Shown one piece after another: positions 27,439 through 37,318 of a DNA stretch of 64,000 bases. The stretch's first letter is position 1, and each line of letters opens with the position of its first letter. A program made the position numbers and the translations under genes. The notes below the pieces were generated by a model, which saw nothing but the letters and a program-made list of their open reading frames with translations, had not been told where the DNA came from and searched no databases. The stretch is from Rhodomicrobium sp. (GTDB lineage Bacteria > Pseudomonadota > Alphaproteobacteria > Rhizobiales > HXMU1428-3), in contig BQJK01000002.1 of NCBI GenBank assembly GCA_021604665.1, positions 248,001 to 312,000 on the forward strand, read 5' to 3'.

Positions 27439-27469
27439 TTAAATAGCAAGGGTCGCAAACGCTATTTAA
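27439..27469. promoter_or_regulatory. Dyad upstream of pckA, possible operator
   Basis: TTAAATAGC and GCTATTTAA are perfect 9-bp inverted arms separated by 13 bp, about 260 bp before the pckA start. The AT-rich arms and spacing suit a dimeric regulator as well as a hairpin. Confidence 0.45.
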
Positions 27470-27672
27470 GCAAGCTTATTGTTATTTATTCGTTGGATAG
27501 CTTGTCTTCTTTTCGTCAAAGAGTGTGTACCTTTAGGTTGTTGTGTTAAACTACTCTGTCGATTAAAAAAGTGTCTTCTGACGCATTTTTAAGCATAGCG
27601 ACCTCAAAGGGCTGTAGCGTTTTACAAGCTGCAGCTCATGGCCGGCCTGCAGATTTGCAATCCGGCTGGTGA

Positions 27673-27688
27673 GAAGCCTCAAGGCTTC
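27673..27688 (+). repeat. Tight hairpin in the pckA leader
   Basis: GAAGCCT (27673-27679) and AGGCTTC (27682-27688) pair around a 2-nt centre, ending 25 bp before the Shine-Dalgarno sequence. As RNA the centre would open to a 4-nt loop. It has no T-tract, so it is not a terminator. Confidence 0.5.
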
Positions 27689-27727
27689 AACTTGATAACA
27701 ATGACACTGTTTCAGGAGTATTCAGGC

Positions 27728-29341
27728 GTGATACTAAAGGCAATTAACGGCGGCATGCAGACACATACCACATTCCCAATTCGTGAACCCGGTCAACTTC
27801 ATATGAATAGCAGCCGGGATGAACTATTCAATCTCGCTATTGAGCGCAAAGAGGGTGTGCGGGCGGCCAATGGCGCTTTTGCTGTTAACACCGGTGCTCA
27901 CACTGGTCGGTCAGCCCAAGATAAGTTTGTTGTTCTTAATGCGACGACCCAAGATGATATATGGTGGGAAAGTAACAAGGCGATGACGCCGGAGCAATTT
28001 GAATTGCTGCGTGAAGATTTCCTAAAGCACGCCAATGAGCGCGACATATTTGTGCAAGACCTTTACGCTGGTGCTGATGAAGCGCATCGGTTAAATACAC
28101 GGGTTTATTGTGAATTTGCCTGGCATGCGCTGTTTATCCAGCATTTGATGATTGAGCCGACCGCTGAACAGCGTGTAGATTTTGATGTTGAATTCACTGT
28201 TGTTGACCTGCCCAGCTTTAAAGCTGACCCTGAGCGGCACGGCACGCGCACCGAGACCGTGATTGCGCTTGATTTTGAAAACAAACTGGTTCTCATCGGC
28301 GGCACTGAATATGCCGGTGAAATGAAGAAATCTGTTTTCACTTATCTAAACTTCGTGCTTCCCGCTAAAAACATTATGCCGATGCATTGCTCCGTCAATG
28401 AAGATGATGACGGTCGTTCAGCTGTTTTCTTTGGTCTTTCCGGCACCGGCAAAACCACTCTTTCTGCTGATCCGAAACGCTGCCTTGTTGGTGATGATGA
28501 GCATGGCTGGGCACCAAATGGTGTCTTTAACTTTGAAGGCGGTTGCTATGCCAAAGCCATCAAGCTCTCTCGTGATGCTGAACCTGAAATTTTTGATGCC
28601 ATTAACCGCGAACATGCGGTTATGGAAAATGTGATTTTGGATGAGAATGGCGTTCCGGATTTTGATGATGGATCGCTGACAGAAAATACACGCGGCGCGT
28701 ATCCGCTTGATTTTATCCCCAATGCCAGCAAAACCGGTGTTTCAGGGCAACCGCTTAATGTTGTGATGCTAACAGCTGATGCGTTTGGCGTTTTGCCGCC
28801 AATTGCCAAGCTGACACCAGCGCAGGCGATGTATCACTTCCTATCTGGCTACACTGCAAAAGTGGCGGGCACTGAAAAAGGTGTTACTGAGCCAACTGCT
28901 ACATTCTCGACTTGCTTTGGTGCGCCGTTTATGCCGCGCCATCCTAGTGTATATGGTTATTTGCTGCGCGACCTGATTGCTGAGCATGATGTTGATTGCT
29001 GGTTGGTGAATACCGGATGGACTGGCGGCAAATACGGCGTTGGTCATCGTATGCCAATTAAAGCGACACGGCTGCTGCTTGATGCGGCGCTTGGTGGCCG
29101 GCTATCTGATGTTCCTATGCGTGTAGACCCGACCTTTGGTTTCCAAATTCCAGAAAGTGTAGAAGGGCTTGAAGATCAGTCTATTCTGACACCTCGGGAT
29201 ACGTGGGCTGATAAAGCTGCTTATGATGCAAGCGCTGCGAAACTGGTTGATATTTTCGTTGAGAATTTCAAGCAGTATGAAACTTATGTTTCAGCTGATG
29301 TGCGGGCTGCGGCGCCGCAGGTTCAATCAGCTGCTGAATAA
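27728..29341 (+). CDS. pckA: Phosphoenolpyruvate carboxykinase (ATP)
   Basis: Gluconeogenic enzyme turning oxaloacetate and ATP into PEP, CO2 and ADP. From GTG 27728 the product is 537 residues, the normal length. An open frame extends 30 codons further upstream, but GTG 27728 has an excellent AGGAG at 9 nt. The usual rhizobial homology ([16 protein letters not shown]) begins about 60 residues on. Key segments: the kinase P-loop [14 protein letters not shown], the metal site [12 protein letters not shown], and the C-terminal [15 protein letters not shown]. It is divergent from chvI and ends at a strong terminator (29373-29394). Confidence 0.95.
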   Translation: MILKAINGGMQTHTTFPIREPGQLHMNSSRDELFNLAIERKEGVRAANGAFAVNTGAHTGRSAQDKFVVLNATTQDDIWWESNKAMTPEQFELLREDFLKHANERDIFVQDLYAGADEAHRLNTRVYCEFAWHALFIQHLMIEPTAEQRVDFDVEFTVVDLPSFKADPERHGTRTETVIALDFENKLVLIGGTEYAGEMKKSVFTYLNFVLPAKNIMPMHCSVNEDDDGRSAVFFGLSGTGKTTLSADPKRCLVGDDEHGWAPNGVFNFEGGCYAKAIKLSRDAEPEIFDAINREHAVMENVILDENGVPDFDDGSLTENTRGAYPLDFIPNASKTGVSGQPLNVVMLTADAFGVLPPIAKLTPAQAMYHFLSGYTAKVAGTEKGVTEPTATFSTCFGAPFMPRHPSVYGYLLRDLIAEHDVDCWLVNTGWTGGKYGVGHRMPIKATRLLLDAALGGRLSDVPMRVDPTFGFQIPESVEGLEDQSILTPRDTWADKAAYDASAAKLVDIFVENFKQYETYVSADVRAAAPQVQSAAE

Positions 29342-29372
29342 GCGTTTTAGAACTTTATTTACCAAGACATTT

Positions 29373-29394
29373 AAAGGCCGCTTTTGCGGCCTTT
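29373..29394 (+). terminator. Rho-independent terminator of pckA
   Basis: AAAGGCCGC (29373-29381) pairs with GCGGCCTTT (29386-29394) around TTTT, followed by ACTTTTGCC. It lies 31 bp after the pckA stop. Confidence 0.92.
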
Positions 29395-29480
29395 ACTTTT
29401 GCCTTTCTTGATCCGGCTGTTAACTTTGGTTGTGCTAGCGTGCTGTTTGCTTGAACCGGACAAAACAGGAAGGCGGGGTC

Positions 29481-30524
29481 ATGGTTTCATCATTTTATAA
29501 AGGCTGGCTGGTTGCGTTTTTGCTCTCAGCTCTATTAATCTTTGCAGCAGCTCCTGGTATTTCCTATGCCAAGCCTGCGGCTTCCTCTCTCCCGCTTTGC
29601 CAGGGCGCAGATGTTATCGCTGAGCTGAAAAGAGATAACTCGCCGCTTTACCAGCAGATTGAAACGATGGCTGCTGCTGAAGTGAATGACGGCGCTATTT
29701 TTTGGCGGGTCACCTCCACTGCTGGTAAGGTTTCTCACCTTTATGGTACCTTTCATTCGACTGACCCGCAGGTAACGTCGCTTGATGTGGCTGTTGAAGC
29801 GGCCATGAATGATGCTGAAACTATCGCTGTTGAAGTTGCGAACCTTGCGCCTGCTGAAGTGCAGGGGTTTATTAAAAAGCGGCCAGAGCTGTTTTTTGCA
29901 ATTAAGACGCCTAAGTTAAACACGCTACTCTCACCACCAGATTTTCAGACTGTTAGTAATCTTGCTGTTGCAAACGGCATGACAAGCGGCATGGTGCCGT
30001 TATTGAAGCCATGGTTTGCTAATATTAGCCTGTTTGCCATGCCGGCCTGTGAGGTTGCGCGCGTATCTGGCGGGCTTGAGGTGCTGGATAACAGAATAGC
30101 AGCGCGCGCCAAAGCGCCAGGAAAACGGCTGGTTGGCCTTGAAACATTGAGCGATCAATATTCAGCTTTTGCTAAACTTGATCTCAAGCATCAAGTGACA
30201 CTGCTTGAGGATGGCATTGAAAACCATGAGAGACTGGCTGATTATTATATGACATCACTGCGGCTTTATAAGGAACGCAAACTTGGGTATTTACTGCCGC
30301 TCTCCTTAGTGATGGGCCGGGACCGGGCAAAAACAAAAGCAGCTTTAGATGAGTTTAAAACTCATTTGATTGATAATAGAAATCTCAGGATGTTTGAGGC
30401 GGCACGGCCGCTGGTTGAAGATGGCCGGGCATTTATTGCTGTCGGCGCTTTGCATTTAACAGGGAATACCGGCCTTGTGGCCCAGTTTAAAGCGGCTGGA
30501 TATAAAGTAGAGAAGGTGCTTTAA
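29481..30524 (+). CDS. TraB/GumN family exported protein
   Basis: Predicted exported protein of 347 residues. ATG 29481 has AGGAAGG at 7 nt; the open frame extends ten codons upstream without a better site. A signal peptide spans about residues 1-30 (hydrophobic run ending ISYAKP). The mature part shows the family's N-terminal SHLYGTFHSTDPQV with its histidine and the C-terminal AFIAVGALHLTGNTGLV. These histidine motifs match the TraB/GumN (PF01963) fold, related to Tiki-type metalloproteases. The bacterial function is unknown; a periplasmic metal-dependent hydrolase is an inference. It stands alone between two terminators. Confidence 0.82.
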   Translation: MVSSFYKGWLVAFLLSALLIFAAAPGISYAKPAASSLPLCQGADVIAELKRDNSPLYQQIETMAAAEVNDGAIFWRVTSTAGKVSHLYGTFHSTDPQVTSLDVAVEAAMNDAETIAVEVANLAPAEVQGFIKKRPELFFAIKTPKLNTLLSPPDFQTVSNLAVANGMTSGMVPLLKPWFANISLFAMPACEVARVSGGLEVLDNRIAARAKAPGKRLVGLETLSDQYSAFAKLDLKHQVTLLEDGIENHERLADYYMTSLRLYKERKLGYLLPLSLVMGRDRAKTKAALDEFKTHLIDNRNLRMFEAARPLVEDGRAFIAVGALHLTGNTGLVAQFKAAGYKVEKVL

Positions 30525-30582
30525 AGCCCGCTCTCATACGCGTTCCATTGAAATTGATGAGAGCTATTCTCGGCATTGAAAA

Positions 30583-30612
30583 ACCCGGCTGCTTATTTAA
30601 AAGCTACCGGGT
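30583..30612. terminator. Hairpin terminator between the GumN-type gene and lpd
   Basis: ACCCGG plus GCTT (30583-30594) pair with AAGC plus CCGGGT (30601-30612), with a small internal mismatch. A T-rich tract follows on the plus strand. It lies between convergent genes and may serve both. Confidence 0.72.
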
Positions 30613-30680
30613 GTTTCTATTTTTATCTCTTCTGAATATTTCAGCTTGCCGAACTTTATTGAGGTTCTCAGCTTCAATGA

Positions 30681-32087
30681 TCACATATGGATTACGCGTT
30701 TTCCGGCATCGAGCGCCGCTTCTTTGATTGCTTCTGTCAGAGTTGGGTGAGCGTGGCATGTGCGGGCCAGGTCTTCTGCTGAGCCGCCAAATTCCATCAG
30801 CACAGCGGCTTCACCGATCATCTCACCTGCCATTGGTCCTACAATATGAACGCCTAGAACGCGGTCTGTTGTTTTGTCGGCGAGGACTTTCACAAAGCCA
30901 TCTGTTTGCCGGTTCGCTTTAGCGCGGCCATTGGCAGTGAAGGGGAATTTGCCAGTTACATAGGCCGTGCCCTCTTCTTTTAACTGCTCTTCCGTTTTAC
31001 CGACAGCTGCAATCTCAGGGTAGGTATATACCACAGAAGGGATGATATTGTAGTTCACATGGCCAGCTTGGCCTGAAATCATTTCAGCAAGTGCGACGCC
31101 TTCTTCTTCAGCTTTATGAGCAAGCATTGGGCCTTCGATCACATCGCCGATGGCATAGATGCCTTTTACCGAAGTTTCATACTGCTCATTCACAGTTATG
31201 CGGCCGCGATTGTCTTTCTTGACGCCAACATCTTCCAGACCCAGCCCTTCAGTATAGGGGGTGCGGCCGATAGCTGCGAGAACAACATCTGTTTTAATGG
31301 TTTCGCTATCGCCGCCCTTAGCTGGCTCAATCGTCACTTCAGCGCCGTTACCGGCTTTTTCAACGCCGGTGACTTTGCTTGCCAATTTAAACTCAATGCC
31401 TTGCTTCTTGAGGATGCGCTGGAAATTCTTGGCGATTTCATCATCCATGCCTGGCAATATGCGATCCAGATATTCAACCACAGTTACCTCTGTGCCAAGC
31501 CGCCGCCAGACGGAGCCGAGCTCTAGACCAATGACACCTGCCCCAACGACAACCATTTTCTTTGGTACTTTTTTCAGGTCCAAAGCGCCGGTAGAAGAGA
31601 GCACCATTTTCTCATCAATATCAACGCCTGGAATGCCGGCGACATCTGAGCCGGTGGCGATGACGATAGATTTTGACTCGATTTCTGTTTCGGCGCCTTT
31701 TTCATCTGTGACGACAACTTTGCCAGCGCCGCTGATTTTGCCCGTGCCTAGAAACGAGGTGATCTTGTTTTTCTTGAAGAGATAATCGATACCGGTGACA
31801 TTGCCTTTTACGGTGTCTGTTTTATGCTTCATCATGGTAGGCAGATCTAGCTCAGGAGAGACTTTTATGCCGAAGCTTTCAAAACCGTGATTTGCTTCAT
31901 CGAATAGTTCGGAGGCGTGCAACAGCGCCTTAGAGGGGATACAGCCAACATTGAGACAAGTACCACCATGTGTGCCGCGTTTTTCAACTACGGCGACCTT
32001 CATGCCCAATTGCGATGCGCGGATGGCACAAACATAGCCGCCTGGGCCAGTGCCGATGATGGTTAGATCGAATTTATTCTCAGCCAT
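30681..32087 (-). CDS. lpd: Dihydrolipoyl dehydrogenase (E3)
   Basis: FAD flavoprotein that reoxidises dihydrolipoyl groups; placed here it serves the 2-oxoglutarate dehydrogenase complex. The 468-residue protein has the FAD site IIGTGPGGYVCAIRA, the redox disulfide GGTCLNVGCIPSK, the NAD site VVGAGVIGLELGSV, the second FAD segment YAIGDVIEGPMLAHKA, and the C-terminal His-Glu pair in HAHPTLTEA. It is the last gene of the mdh-sucCDAB-lpd series, separated from sucB by a small membrane-protein gene. Confidence 0.95.
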   Translation of the reverse strand: MAENKFDLTIIGTGPGGYVCAIRASQLGMKVAVVEKRGTHGGTCLNVGCIPSKALLHASELFDEANHGFESFGIKVSPELDLPTMMKHKTDTVKGNVTGIDYLFKKNKITSFLGTGKISGAGKVVVTDEKGAETEIESKSIVIATGSDVAGIPGVDIDEKMVLSSTGALDLKKVPKKMVVVGAGVIGLELGSVWRRLGTEVTVVEYLDRILPGMDDEIAKNFQRILKKQGIEFKLASKVTGVEKAGNGAEVTIEPAKGGDSETIKTDVVLAAIGRTPYTEGLGLEDVGVKKDNRGRITVNEQYETSVKGIYAIGDVIEGPMLAHKAEEEGVALAEMISGQAGHVNYNIIPSVVYTYPEIAAVGKTEEQLKEEGTAYVTGKFPFTANGRAKANRQTDGFVKVLADKTTDRVLGVHIVGPMAGEMIGEAAVLMEFGGSAEDLARTCHAHPTLTEAIKEAALDAGKRVIHM

Positions 32088-32094
32088 AGTTTAC

Positions 32095-32126
32095 CCCGTA
32101 TGGATTTTTGCCCGTATGGATCTCTG
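32095..32126. repeat. Two-copy 16-bp tandem repeat upstream of lpd
   Basis: CCCGTATGGATTTTTG (32095-32110) is followed by CCCGTATGGATCTCTG (32111-32126), 14 of 16 identical; a CCCGT fragment recurs at 32136. It lies directly before the lpd start. Confidence 0.65.
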
Positions 32127-32203
32127 TTCATGTGACCCGTCGTTTATGGGTGGCGGCCAAAACTGGTTGCGCCCCATTTAAATAAGATAGCTGCCCTGCG
32201 GCA

Positions 32204-32674
32204 TTATTTTAAAATTTCATCCTCATCACATCCGGCTGCATAGAGCGCCAGGACGAGAGAAATAATGATCATTATGGTTGAAGCGATAATGCCGAAAGTG
32301 CCATATGCTTCAGCACCATTTGCCATCAATAAATCATAGCCAACGAAACCAATGATCATTGAAATTGGCACCGCCCAAAGAAATGGCACCGCCCAGGCTG
32401 AACGCGCCAGCATCAGCAGGCCGCCGATTAAGGCACCGCCAATTGAGATGTACCACAACACCTCCCGCCAGAGAGGGAAGCTTCCAACCAGCTCATTAAA
32501 TTTTGGCGGTAAGTTTGCCAAATATTCTGGGTTGGCGGTTTTGATCAGGTAAAAATCAATAGCACCGGAAATGCCCCAGATGACCGCAAGCAGGCTAACC
32601 GCCCAGTATAACAGGGTTGGTTTGCCATCTTCGCGGATAGAATCGTTCTTCTTTACATTAGCTTCATTACTCAT
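32204..32674 (-). CDS. Small four-helix membrane protein of unknown function
   Basis: A 156-residue protein with a charged N-terminus (SNEANVKKNDSIREDGKP) and about four hydrophobic segments at roughly 24-46, 70-92, 98-116 and 124-146. It ends in an acidic CDEDEILK. I do not recognise a named domain. ATG 32674 has TGGAG at 6 nt. It lies between sucB and lpd on the same strand; other Rhizobiales also have small uncharacterised genes here, so it may simply ride in the operon. A role near the oxoglutarate dehydrogenase complex cannot be claimed from sequence. Confidence 0.72.
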   Translation of the reverse strand: MSNEANVKKNDSIREDGKPTLLYWAVSLLAVIWGISGAIDFYLIKTANPEYLANLPPKFNELVGSFPLWREVLWYISIGGALIGGLLMLARSAWAVPFLWAVPISMIIGFVGYDLLMANGAEAYGTFGIIASTIMIIISLVLALYAAGCDEDEILK

Positions 32675-32750
32675 GATCAACTCCAGTCAAGATTTACGAG
32701 ACATATCTAAGTTTAGCATTCCGATGCTTTTATGACCTAATTCTTTGCCT

Positions 32751-33965
32751 TTAGAGGTCAAGAACGAGGCGCTGCGGATCTTCCAGCGCTTCTTTCACGC
32801 GGACAAGGAATGTTACCGCGCCCTTGCCATCGACGATGCGGTGGTCATAAGAAAGGGCCAGATACATCATTGGGCGGATAACAATTTCACCATCAACCAC
32901 AACAGGGCGCTTCTCAATGCGGTGCATGCCAAGAATGCCGGATTGCGGGGCATTCAAGATCGGCGTTGACATCAATGAGCCGTAGATACCGCCATTGGAA
33001 ATGGTGAATGTGCCGCCTTGCATTTCATCAATGCCGAGTTTGCCGGTGCGGGCTCTTGCGCCAAAGTCACCAATTGTTTTCTCGATATCTGAAATTGATA
33101 GCCGGTCTGCATCACGCACCACAGGGACGACCAGGCCTTTCTCGGTGCCGACAGCGACGCCGATATGATAGTAATTTTTGTAAATAAGGTCATTGCCATC
33201 GATTTCGGCGTTCACTTCCGGCACGTCATTTAAAGCTTGAATACAAGCTTTAATAAACAGACCCATGAAGCCAAGTTTGACGCCGTGCTTCTTCTCGAAC
33301 AGCTCTTTATAATCTTTGCGAAGCTGCATCACAGCGGTCATGTCAACATCATTGAAGGTGGTGAGCATAGCAGCTGTTGCTTGCGCTTCTTTTAGACGGC
33401 GGGCAATTGTTTGGCGCAGCTTGGTCATGCGCACGCGCTCTTCACGGGAGGCATCATCATCTGATGACGGCGCGCGGGCTGCAACCGGCGTTTGCTCTGC
33501 CTGGCCTTTGTCTCCTGATTTAATGGCGGCTAATACATCCTCTTTCAGGACCTGGCCGCGTTTGCCTGAGCCATTGATGCCAGCAACATTGACGCCTTCT
33601 TCTATGGCCAGTTTTGCAGCTGATGGGCTGGCTGGCATGTCTGAGCCAGCTTCTTGTTTTTTAGGCGCGCTGTTTTCTGCTGGTGCGGCTTTTTTCTCGC
33701 TGCTGTCTTTTTTATCGCCGCCGCCTTCGCCTTCTTTTACCGCGCCAAGCAGGGCACCAACTTCAACGGTGTCACCTTCTTCAACCATAATATCACTCAA
33801 GGTGCCGGAGACCGGAGACGGAACCTCGACAGTGACTTTATCTGTTTCCAGTTCAACAATTGGCTCATCGACCTCGATGCTATCGCCTGCTTTTTTATAC
33901 CACTGACCGACGGTCGCTTCGGTGACGCTTTCACCAAGAGTGGGGACCCGAATTTCTGTTGACAT
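32751..33965 (-). CDS. sucB: 2-oxoglutarate dehydrogenase E2, dihydrolipoyl succinyltransferase
   Basis: Core of the oxoglutarate dehydrogenase complex, moving succinyl groups to CoA. The 404-residue protein has one lipoyl domain (1-78; lipoyl-lysine in [12 protein letters not shown]) and an Ala/Lys/Glu-rich linker. A peripheral-subunit-binding domain follows ([20 protein letters not shown], near 120-155), then the catalytic domain ending in [12 protein letters not shown] with the catalytic histidine. ATG 33965 has GAGG at about 8 nt; a second in-frame ATG five codons upstream is less likely. It starts 32 bp after sucA. Confidence 0.95.
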   Translation of the reverse strand: MSTEIRVPTLGESVTEATVGQWYKKAGDSIEVDEPIVELETDKVTVEVPSPVSGTLSDIMVEEGDTVEVGALLGAVKEGEGGGDKKDSSEKKAAPAENSAPKKQEAGSDMPASPSAAKLAIEEGVNVAGINGSGKRGQVLKEDVLAAIKSGDKGQAEQTPVAARAPSSDDDASREERVRMTKLRQTIARRLKEAQATAAMLTTFNDVDMTAVMQLRKDYKELFEKKHGVKLGFMGLFIKACIQALNDVPEVNAEIDGNDLIYKNYYHIGVAVGTEKGLVVPVVRDADRLSISDIEKTIGDFGARARTGKLGIDEMQGGTFTISNGGIYGSLMSTPILNAPQSGILGMHRIEKRPVVVDGEIVIRPMMYLALSYDHRIVDGKGAVTFLVRVKEALEDPQRLVLDL

Positions 33966-33997
33966 GTTGTTGCCTCGCATTTGCAGAGATTATTTAA

Positions 33998-36997
33998 TTA
34001 CAGGGTGAGCGCTTCATCGAGAAACGCGTTGAGTTGCGCCATATGCTTGCTCATCATGCCCGTTGCGGTAGATGCGCTTGCGGGCCTGCCAGCATAAACA
34101 GGGCGGCGTGTTTTGTGATTGTTATAATCGAGAACCCATTCAATATTGCTTTCAACGAAGTTCCAGGAGCCCATGTTTTTTGGCTCTTCCTGGCACCATA
34201 CGATGTCCGCCTCACTAAAGCGGGCAAGCTCTTGAATAAGTGCCCGTGCCGGGAAGGGATATAGCTGCTCGACGCGCATTAGATATATATCTTTAATGCC
34301 GCGTTTTTCGCGCTCATCGAGCAGGTCATAATATACCTTGCCGGAGCACATGACGACACGCTTGATTTTATTGTCTTCGACTAGCTTTTTATCTTTATCA
34401 TCCGTCAGCTCGGCATCATCCCACAACACACGGTGGAAGGTAGAATCCTTAGAGAAATCCTCGAGCGGGGAAATAACCCGTTTATGGCGAAGCAATGACT
34501 TTGGTGTCATTAGAATGAGCGGCTTACGGAATTTCCGGTGGATCTGACGACGCAGGATATGAAAGTAATTGGCCGGTGTTGTGCAGTTTGCAACCTGCCA
34601 GTTATCTTCTGCGGAGAGTTGCAAGAAGCGCTCTAACCTGGCGGATGAATGCTCTGGCCCCTGGCCTTCGTAGCCATGGGGCAATAAGAGCACAAGGCCA
34701 GACATGCGCAGCCATTTCACTTCACCTGAAGAGATGAACTGATCAATAACAACTTGCGCGCCATTGGCAAAATCACCGAATTGAGCTTCCCACATTACCA
34801 GGGCCTGCGGCTCTGCCAGAGTGTAACCATATTCAAAACCAAGCACCGCTTCTTCCGAGAGCATGGAGTTGATAACCTCGTAATGGGCCTGGTTTTCTGA
34901 AATGTTATTTAATGGTGTGAAGCGGGTTTCATCCTTTTGATCCAGCAGCACTGAGTGGCGCTGAGAGAAGGTGCCGCGTTCACAATCCTGGCCTGAGAGA
35001 CGCACCGGATAGCCCTCATCTACAAGGGTGCCATAGGCGAGATGCTCAGCCATGGCCCAATCGACCCCCTGCTCATCCTCAATCATTTTGGCGCGTTTTT
35101 TCAGTAGTCGTTTGACTGTTTTATGGACGTTAAAGCCTTCGGGTATTTCCGTAATTTTCTGGCCAACACGTTTCAGGGTATCAATGTCCACGCCTGTTTC
35201 ACCGCGGCGGGCGTCATCATCAGCAAAGCCAATAGCAGACCAACGACCATCTAACCAGTCAGCTTTATTTGGTTTGTAGCTATCTCCGGCTTCAAATTCT
35301 TCATCCAACATAGCGCGAATTTCATTGCGCATGCTTTCAACATCATCTTCTGTGAGGATGCCTTCATCAATGAGTTGCTTGGCGTAGATATCAATGACGC
35401 TCGGGTGAGAGCGGATTTTTTGATACATTAATGGCTGGGTAAATGAAGGCTCATCACCCTCATTGTGACCATGGCGGCGATAGCAGAACATATCGATGAC
35501 CACTGGCTTGCCAAATTTTTGGCGATATTCAGTAGCGACTTTGGCACAGAACACCACCGCTTCCGGGTCATCACCATTACAGTGAAGGATTGGCGCTCCG
35601 ACCATACGCGCGACATCTGAGGGGTAAGGGCTGGAGCGTGAGAAATGCGGGCTTGTTGTAAAGCCAATCTGGTTATTGACGATGAAGTGGATGGAGCCGC
35701 CGGTTCTGTGACCGACAAGCCCTGAAAGACCCAGACATTCCGCCACCACGCCCTGGCCAGCAAATGCCGCATCACCATGCAATAGCAGAGGGAGGACGCA
35801 GGTTCGGTCAGCGCATTTATGCTGGTCTTGTTTTGCGCGGGCTTTACCAAGCACCACCGGATCAACAATTTCGAGGTGAGAGGGGTTGGCCGTGAGGGAG
35901 AGATGGACCTTATTGCCATCGAATTCACGGTCACTTGAGGCGCCTAGATGATATTTCACATCGCCGGAGCCTTCAACTTCATCCGGTTTGGAAGAGCCGC
36001 CTTTAAATTCATTAAACACAGCGCGGAAGGGCTTGCTCATCACGTTACAAAGCACGTTCAGGCGGCCGCGGTGAGGCATGCCGAGGATCATATCCTTGAC
36101 GCCCAGATTACCGCCGCGCTTGATGATCTGCTCTAGCGCCGGGATAAGGCTTTCACCGCCATCAAGGCCGAAACGCTTTGTGCCGGTGTATTTTACATCA
36201 AGAAATTTTTCAAAGCCTTCTGTCTCCATCAATTTATAGAGGATGGCTTTTTTACCTTCCTTGGTGAAGTGGATGACATTTTCTTTTTTCTCTATGCGCT
36301 CTTGAATCCAGCTTTTTTGCTCTGGATTGGAGATGTGCATGAACTCCACACCAATTTTGTTACAATAGGTGCGCTTCAAGATGGTCATGATCTCGCGCAT
36401 CGTGGCTGTTTCTAGCCCCAATACGTGATCAAGGAAAATAGGGCGGTCCATGTCGGCATCTGTGAAGCCATAAGCTTCAGGGCTCAGCTCTTCGCTTAGC
36501 TCTTCAAGGTGGGCGGCGTCACTCATCCCGAGCGGGTCTAAATCCGCAATGCGGTGACCGCGCACACGGAAGGCACGAATAAGCATGAGAGCGCGGACAG
36601 AATCTTTAATGGCGCGTTCTGTATCGGCTTTTGAGGCAGGCGCGGCAGTGGTTTCAGCTCTGGCTTCATGTTTCTTGGTGAAGTGGCCTTCAAGCGCGCC
36701 CCAGTTGCCATCCATAGCTGAAACCAGTTCACCATTGGCGGTGACGGGCCAGTTATCTTTTTTCCAGGAGGGGCCATCTGCATTAACTCTTGCATCAGCG
36801 ACACTGGCTTTGGCATCTGCGCTGGAGCTATCTTCCTGGTCTAAGCCATCAAGACCGCCAAAGAATTCTTGCCACTCTTTATCGACACTTGCCGGGTCTT
36901 CTGACCAGTTGGCAAAAAGCTCCTCGATGTATCCCGCATTTGCTCCATATAGGAAGGATGTTTTTAAAAATGCATCATTCTGTTCGTTGCGCGCCAT
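33998..36997 (-). CDS. sucA: 2-oxoglutarate dehydrogenase E1 component
   Basis: Thiamine-diphosphate dehydrogenase that decarboxylates 2-oxoglutarate and passes the succinyl unit to the E2 lipoyl arm. The 999-residue protein starts with the E2-binding segment FLYGANAGYIEELFANW, has the ThDP/Mg region HGDAAFAGQGVVAE with NNQIGFTT, and the C-terminal pyrimidine domain with GLVLLLPHGYEGQGPEHSSAR. I use ATG 36997 (MARNEQND), with GAGG about 12 nt upstream; a start nine codons earlier is open. Upstream lies a 534-bp spacer with two big hairpins, so sucAB may be expressed separately from sucCD. Confidence 0.95.
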   Translation of the reverse strand: MARNEQNDAFLKTSFLYGANAGYIEELFANWSEDPASVDKEWQEFFGGLDGLDQEDSSSADAKASVADARVNADGPSWKKDNWPVTANGELVSAMDGNWGALEGHFTKKHEARAETTAAPASKADTERAIKDSVRALMLIRAFRVRGHRIADLDPLGMSDAAHLEELSEELSPEAYGFTDADMDRPIFLDHVLGLETATMREIMTILKRTYCNKIGVEFMHISNPEQKSWIQERIEKKENVIHFTKEGKKAILYKLMETEGFEKFLDVKYTGTKRFGLDGGESLIPALEQIIKRGGNLGVKDMILGMPHRGRLNVLCNVMSKPFRAVFNEFKGGSSKPDEVEGSGDVKYHLGASSDREFDGNKVHLSLTANPSHLEIVDPVVLGKARAKQDQHKCADRTCVLPLLLHGDAAFAGQGVVAECLGLSGLVGHRTGGSIHFIVNNQIGFTTSPHFSRSSPYPSDVARMVGAPILHCNGDDPEAVVFCAKVATEYRQKFGKPVVIDMFCYRRHGHNEGDEPSFTQPLMYQKIRSHPSVIDIYAKQLIDEGILTEDDVESMRNEIRAMLDEEFEAGDSYKPNKADWLDGRWSAIGFADDDARRGETGVDIDTLKRVGQKITEIPEGFNVHKTVKRLLKKRAKMIEDEQGVDWAMAEHLAYGTLVDEGYPVRLSGQDCERGTFSQRHSVLLDQKDETRFTPLNNISENQAHYEVINSMLSEEAVLGFEYGYTLAEPQALVMWEAQFGDFANGAQVVIDQFISSGEVKWLRMSGLVLLLPHGYEGQGPEHSSARLERFLQLSAEDNWQVANCTTPANYFHILRRQIHRKFRKPLILMTPKSLLRHKRVISPLEDFSKDSTFHRVLWDDAELTDDKDKKLVEDNKIKRVVMCSGKVYYDLLDEREKRGIKDIYLMRVEQLYPFPARALIQELARFSEADIVWCQEEPKNMGSWNFVESNIEWVLDYNNHKTRRPVYAGRPASASTATGMMSKHMAQLNAFLDEALTL

Positions 36998-37318
36998 GGT
37001 CCATTTACCTCGATCAAATGGCATCTGATATTCAGGGGGTTTCTCTTTTCACTGCTTTTCCAGAGAGTGGAGAAACAAATACCGCTTCGCTTAGACCGCA
37101 TCTATCTGGTCTGAAGTTAAGTTATATGCTTTTAAACAGCATCTAACCCCTAAAACTTTTTCTAACCCTCTACTACTACGGAACAAATTACCAAGTTAGT
37201 AACGAGCCCCGCTTTAGACGGTTTAAAACTACTAAAATTGGGCACGGCCACGCCCAGCATTATGCTTCGTCTTGTAGCGTATTGGAGCTAAAGCCCCCAT
37301 TAGTAATATTAGTATGCC

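Larger units (their letters stand above)
27144..27727. promoter_or_regulatory. chvI-pckA divergent regulatory region
   Basis: This 584-bp spacer between divergent genes must hold both promoters. I see a dyad TTAAATAGC (27439-27447) / GCTATTTAA (27461-27469) with 13-bp spacing. In the pckA leader there is a tight hairpin GAAGCCT/AGGCTTC (27673-27688). The pckA ribosome site is AGGAG at 27714-27718. I cannot assign -35/-10 boxes or a ChvI box by eye. Confidence 0.55.

Noticed and set aside
27638..27727. 30-codon N-terminal extension of PckA
   Set aside because: It contains the GAAGCCT/AGGCTTC hairpin and the Shine-Dalgarno sequence for GTG 27728; family length fits the later start.
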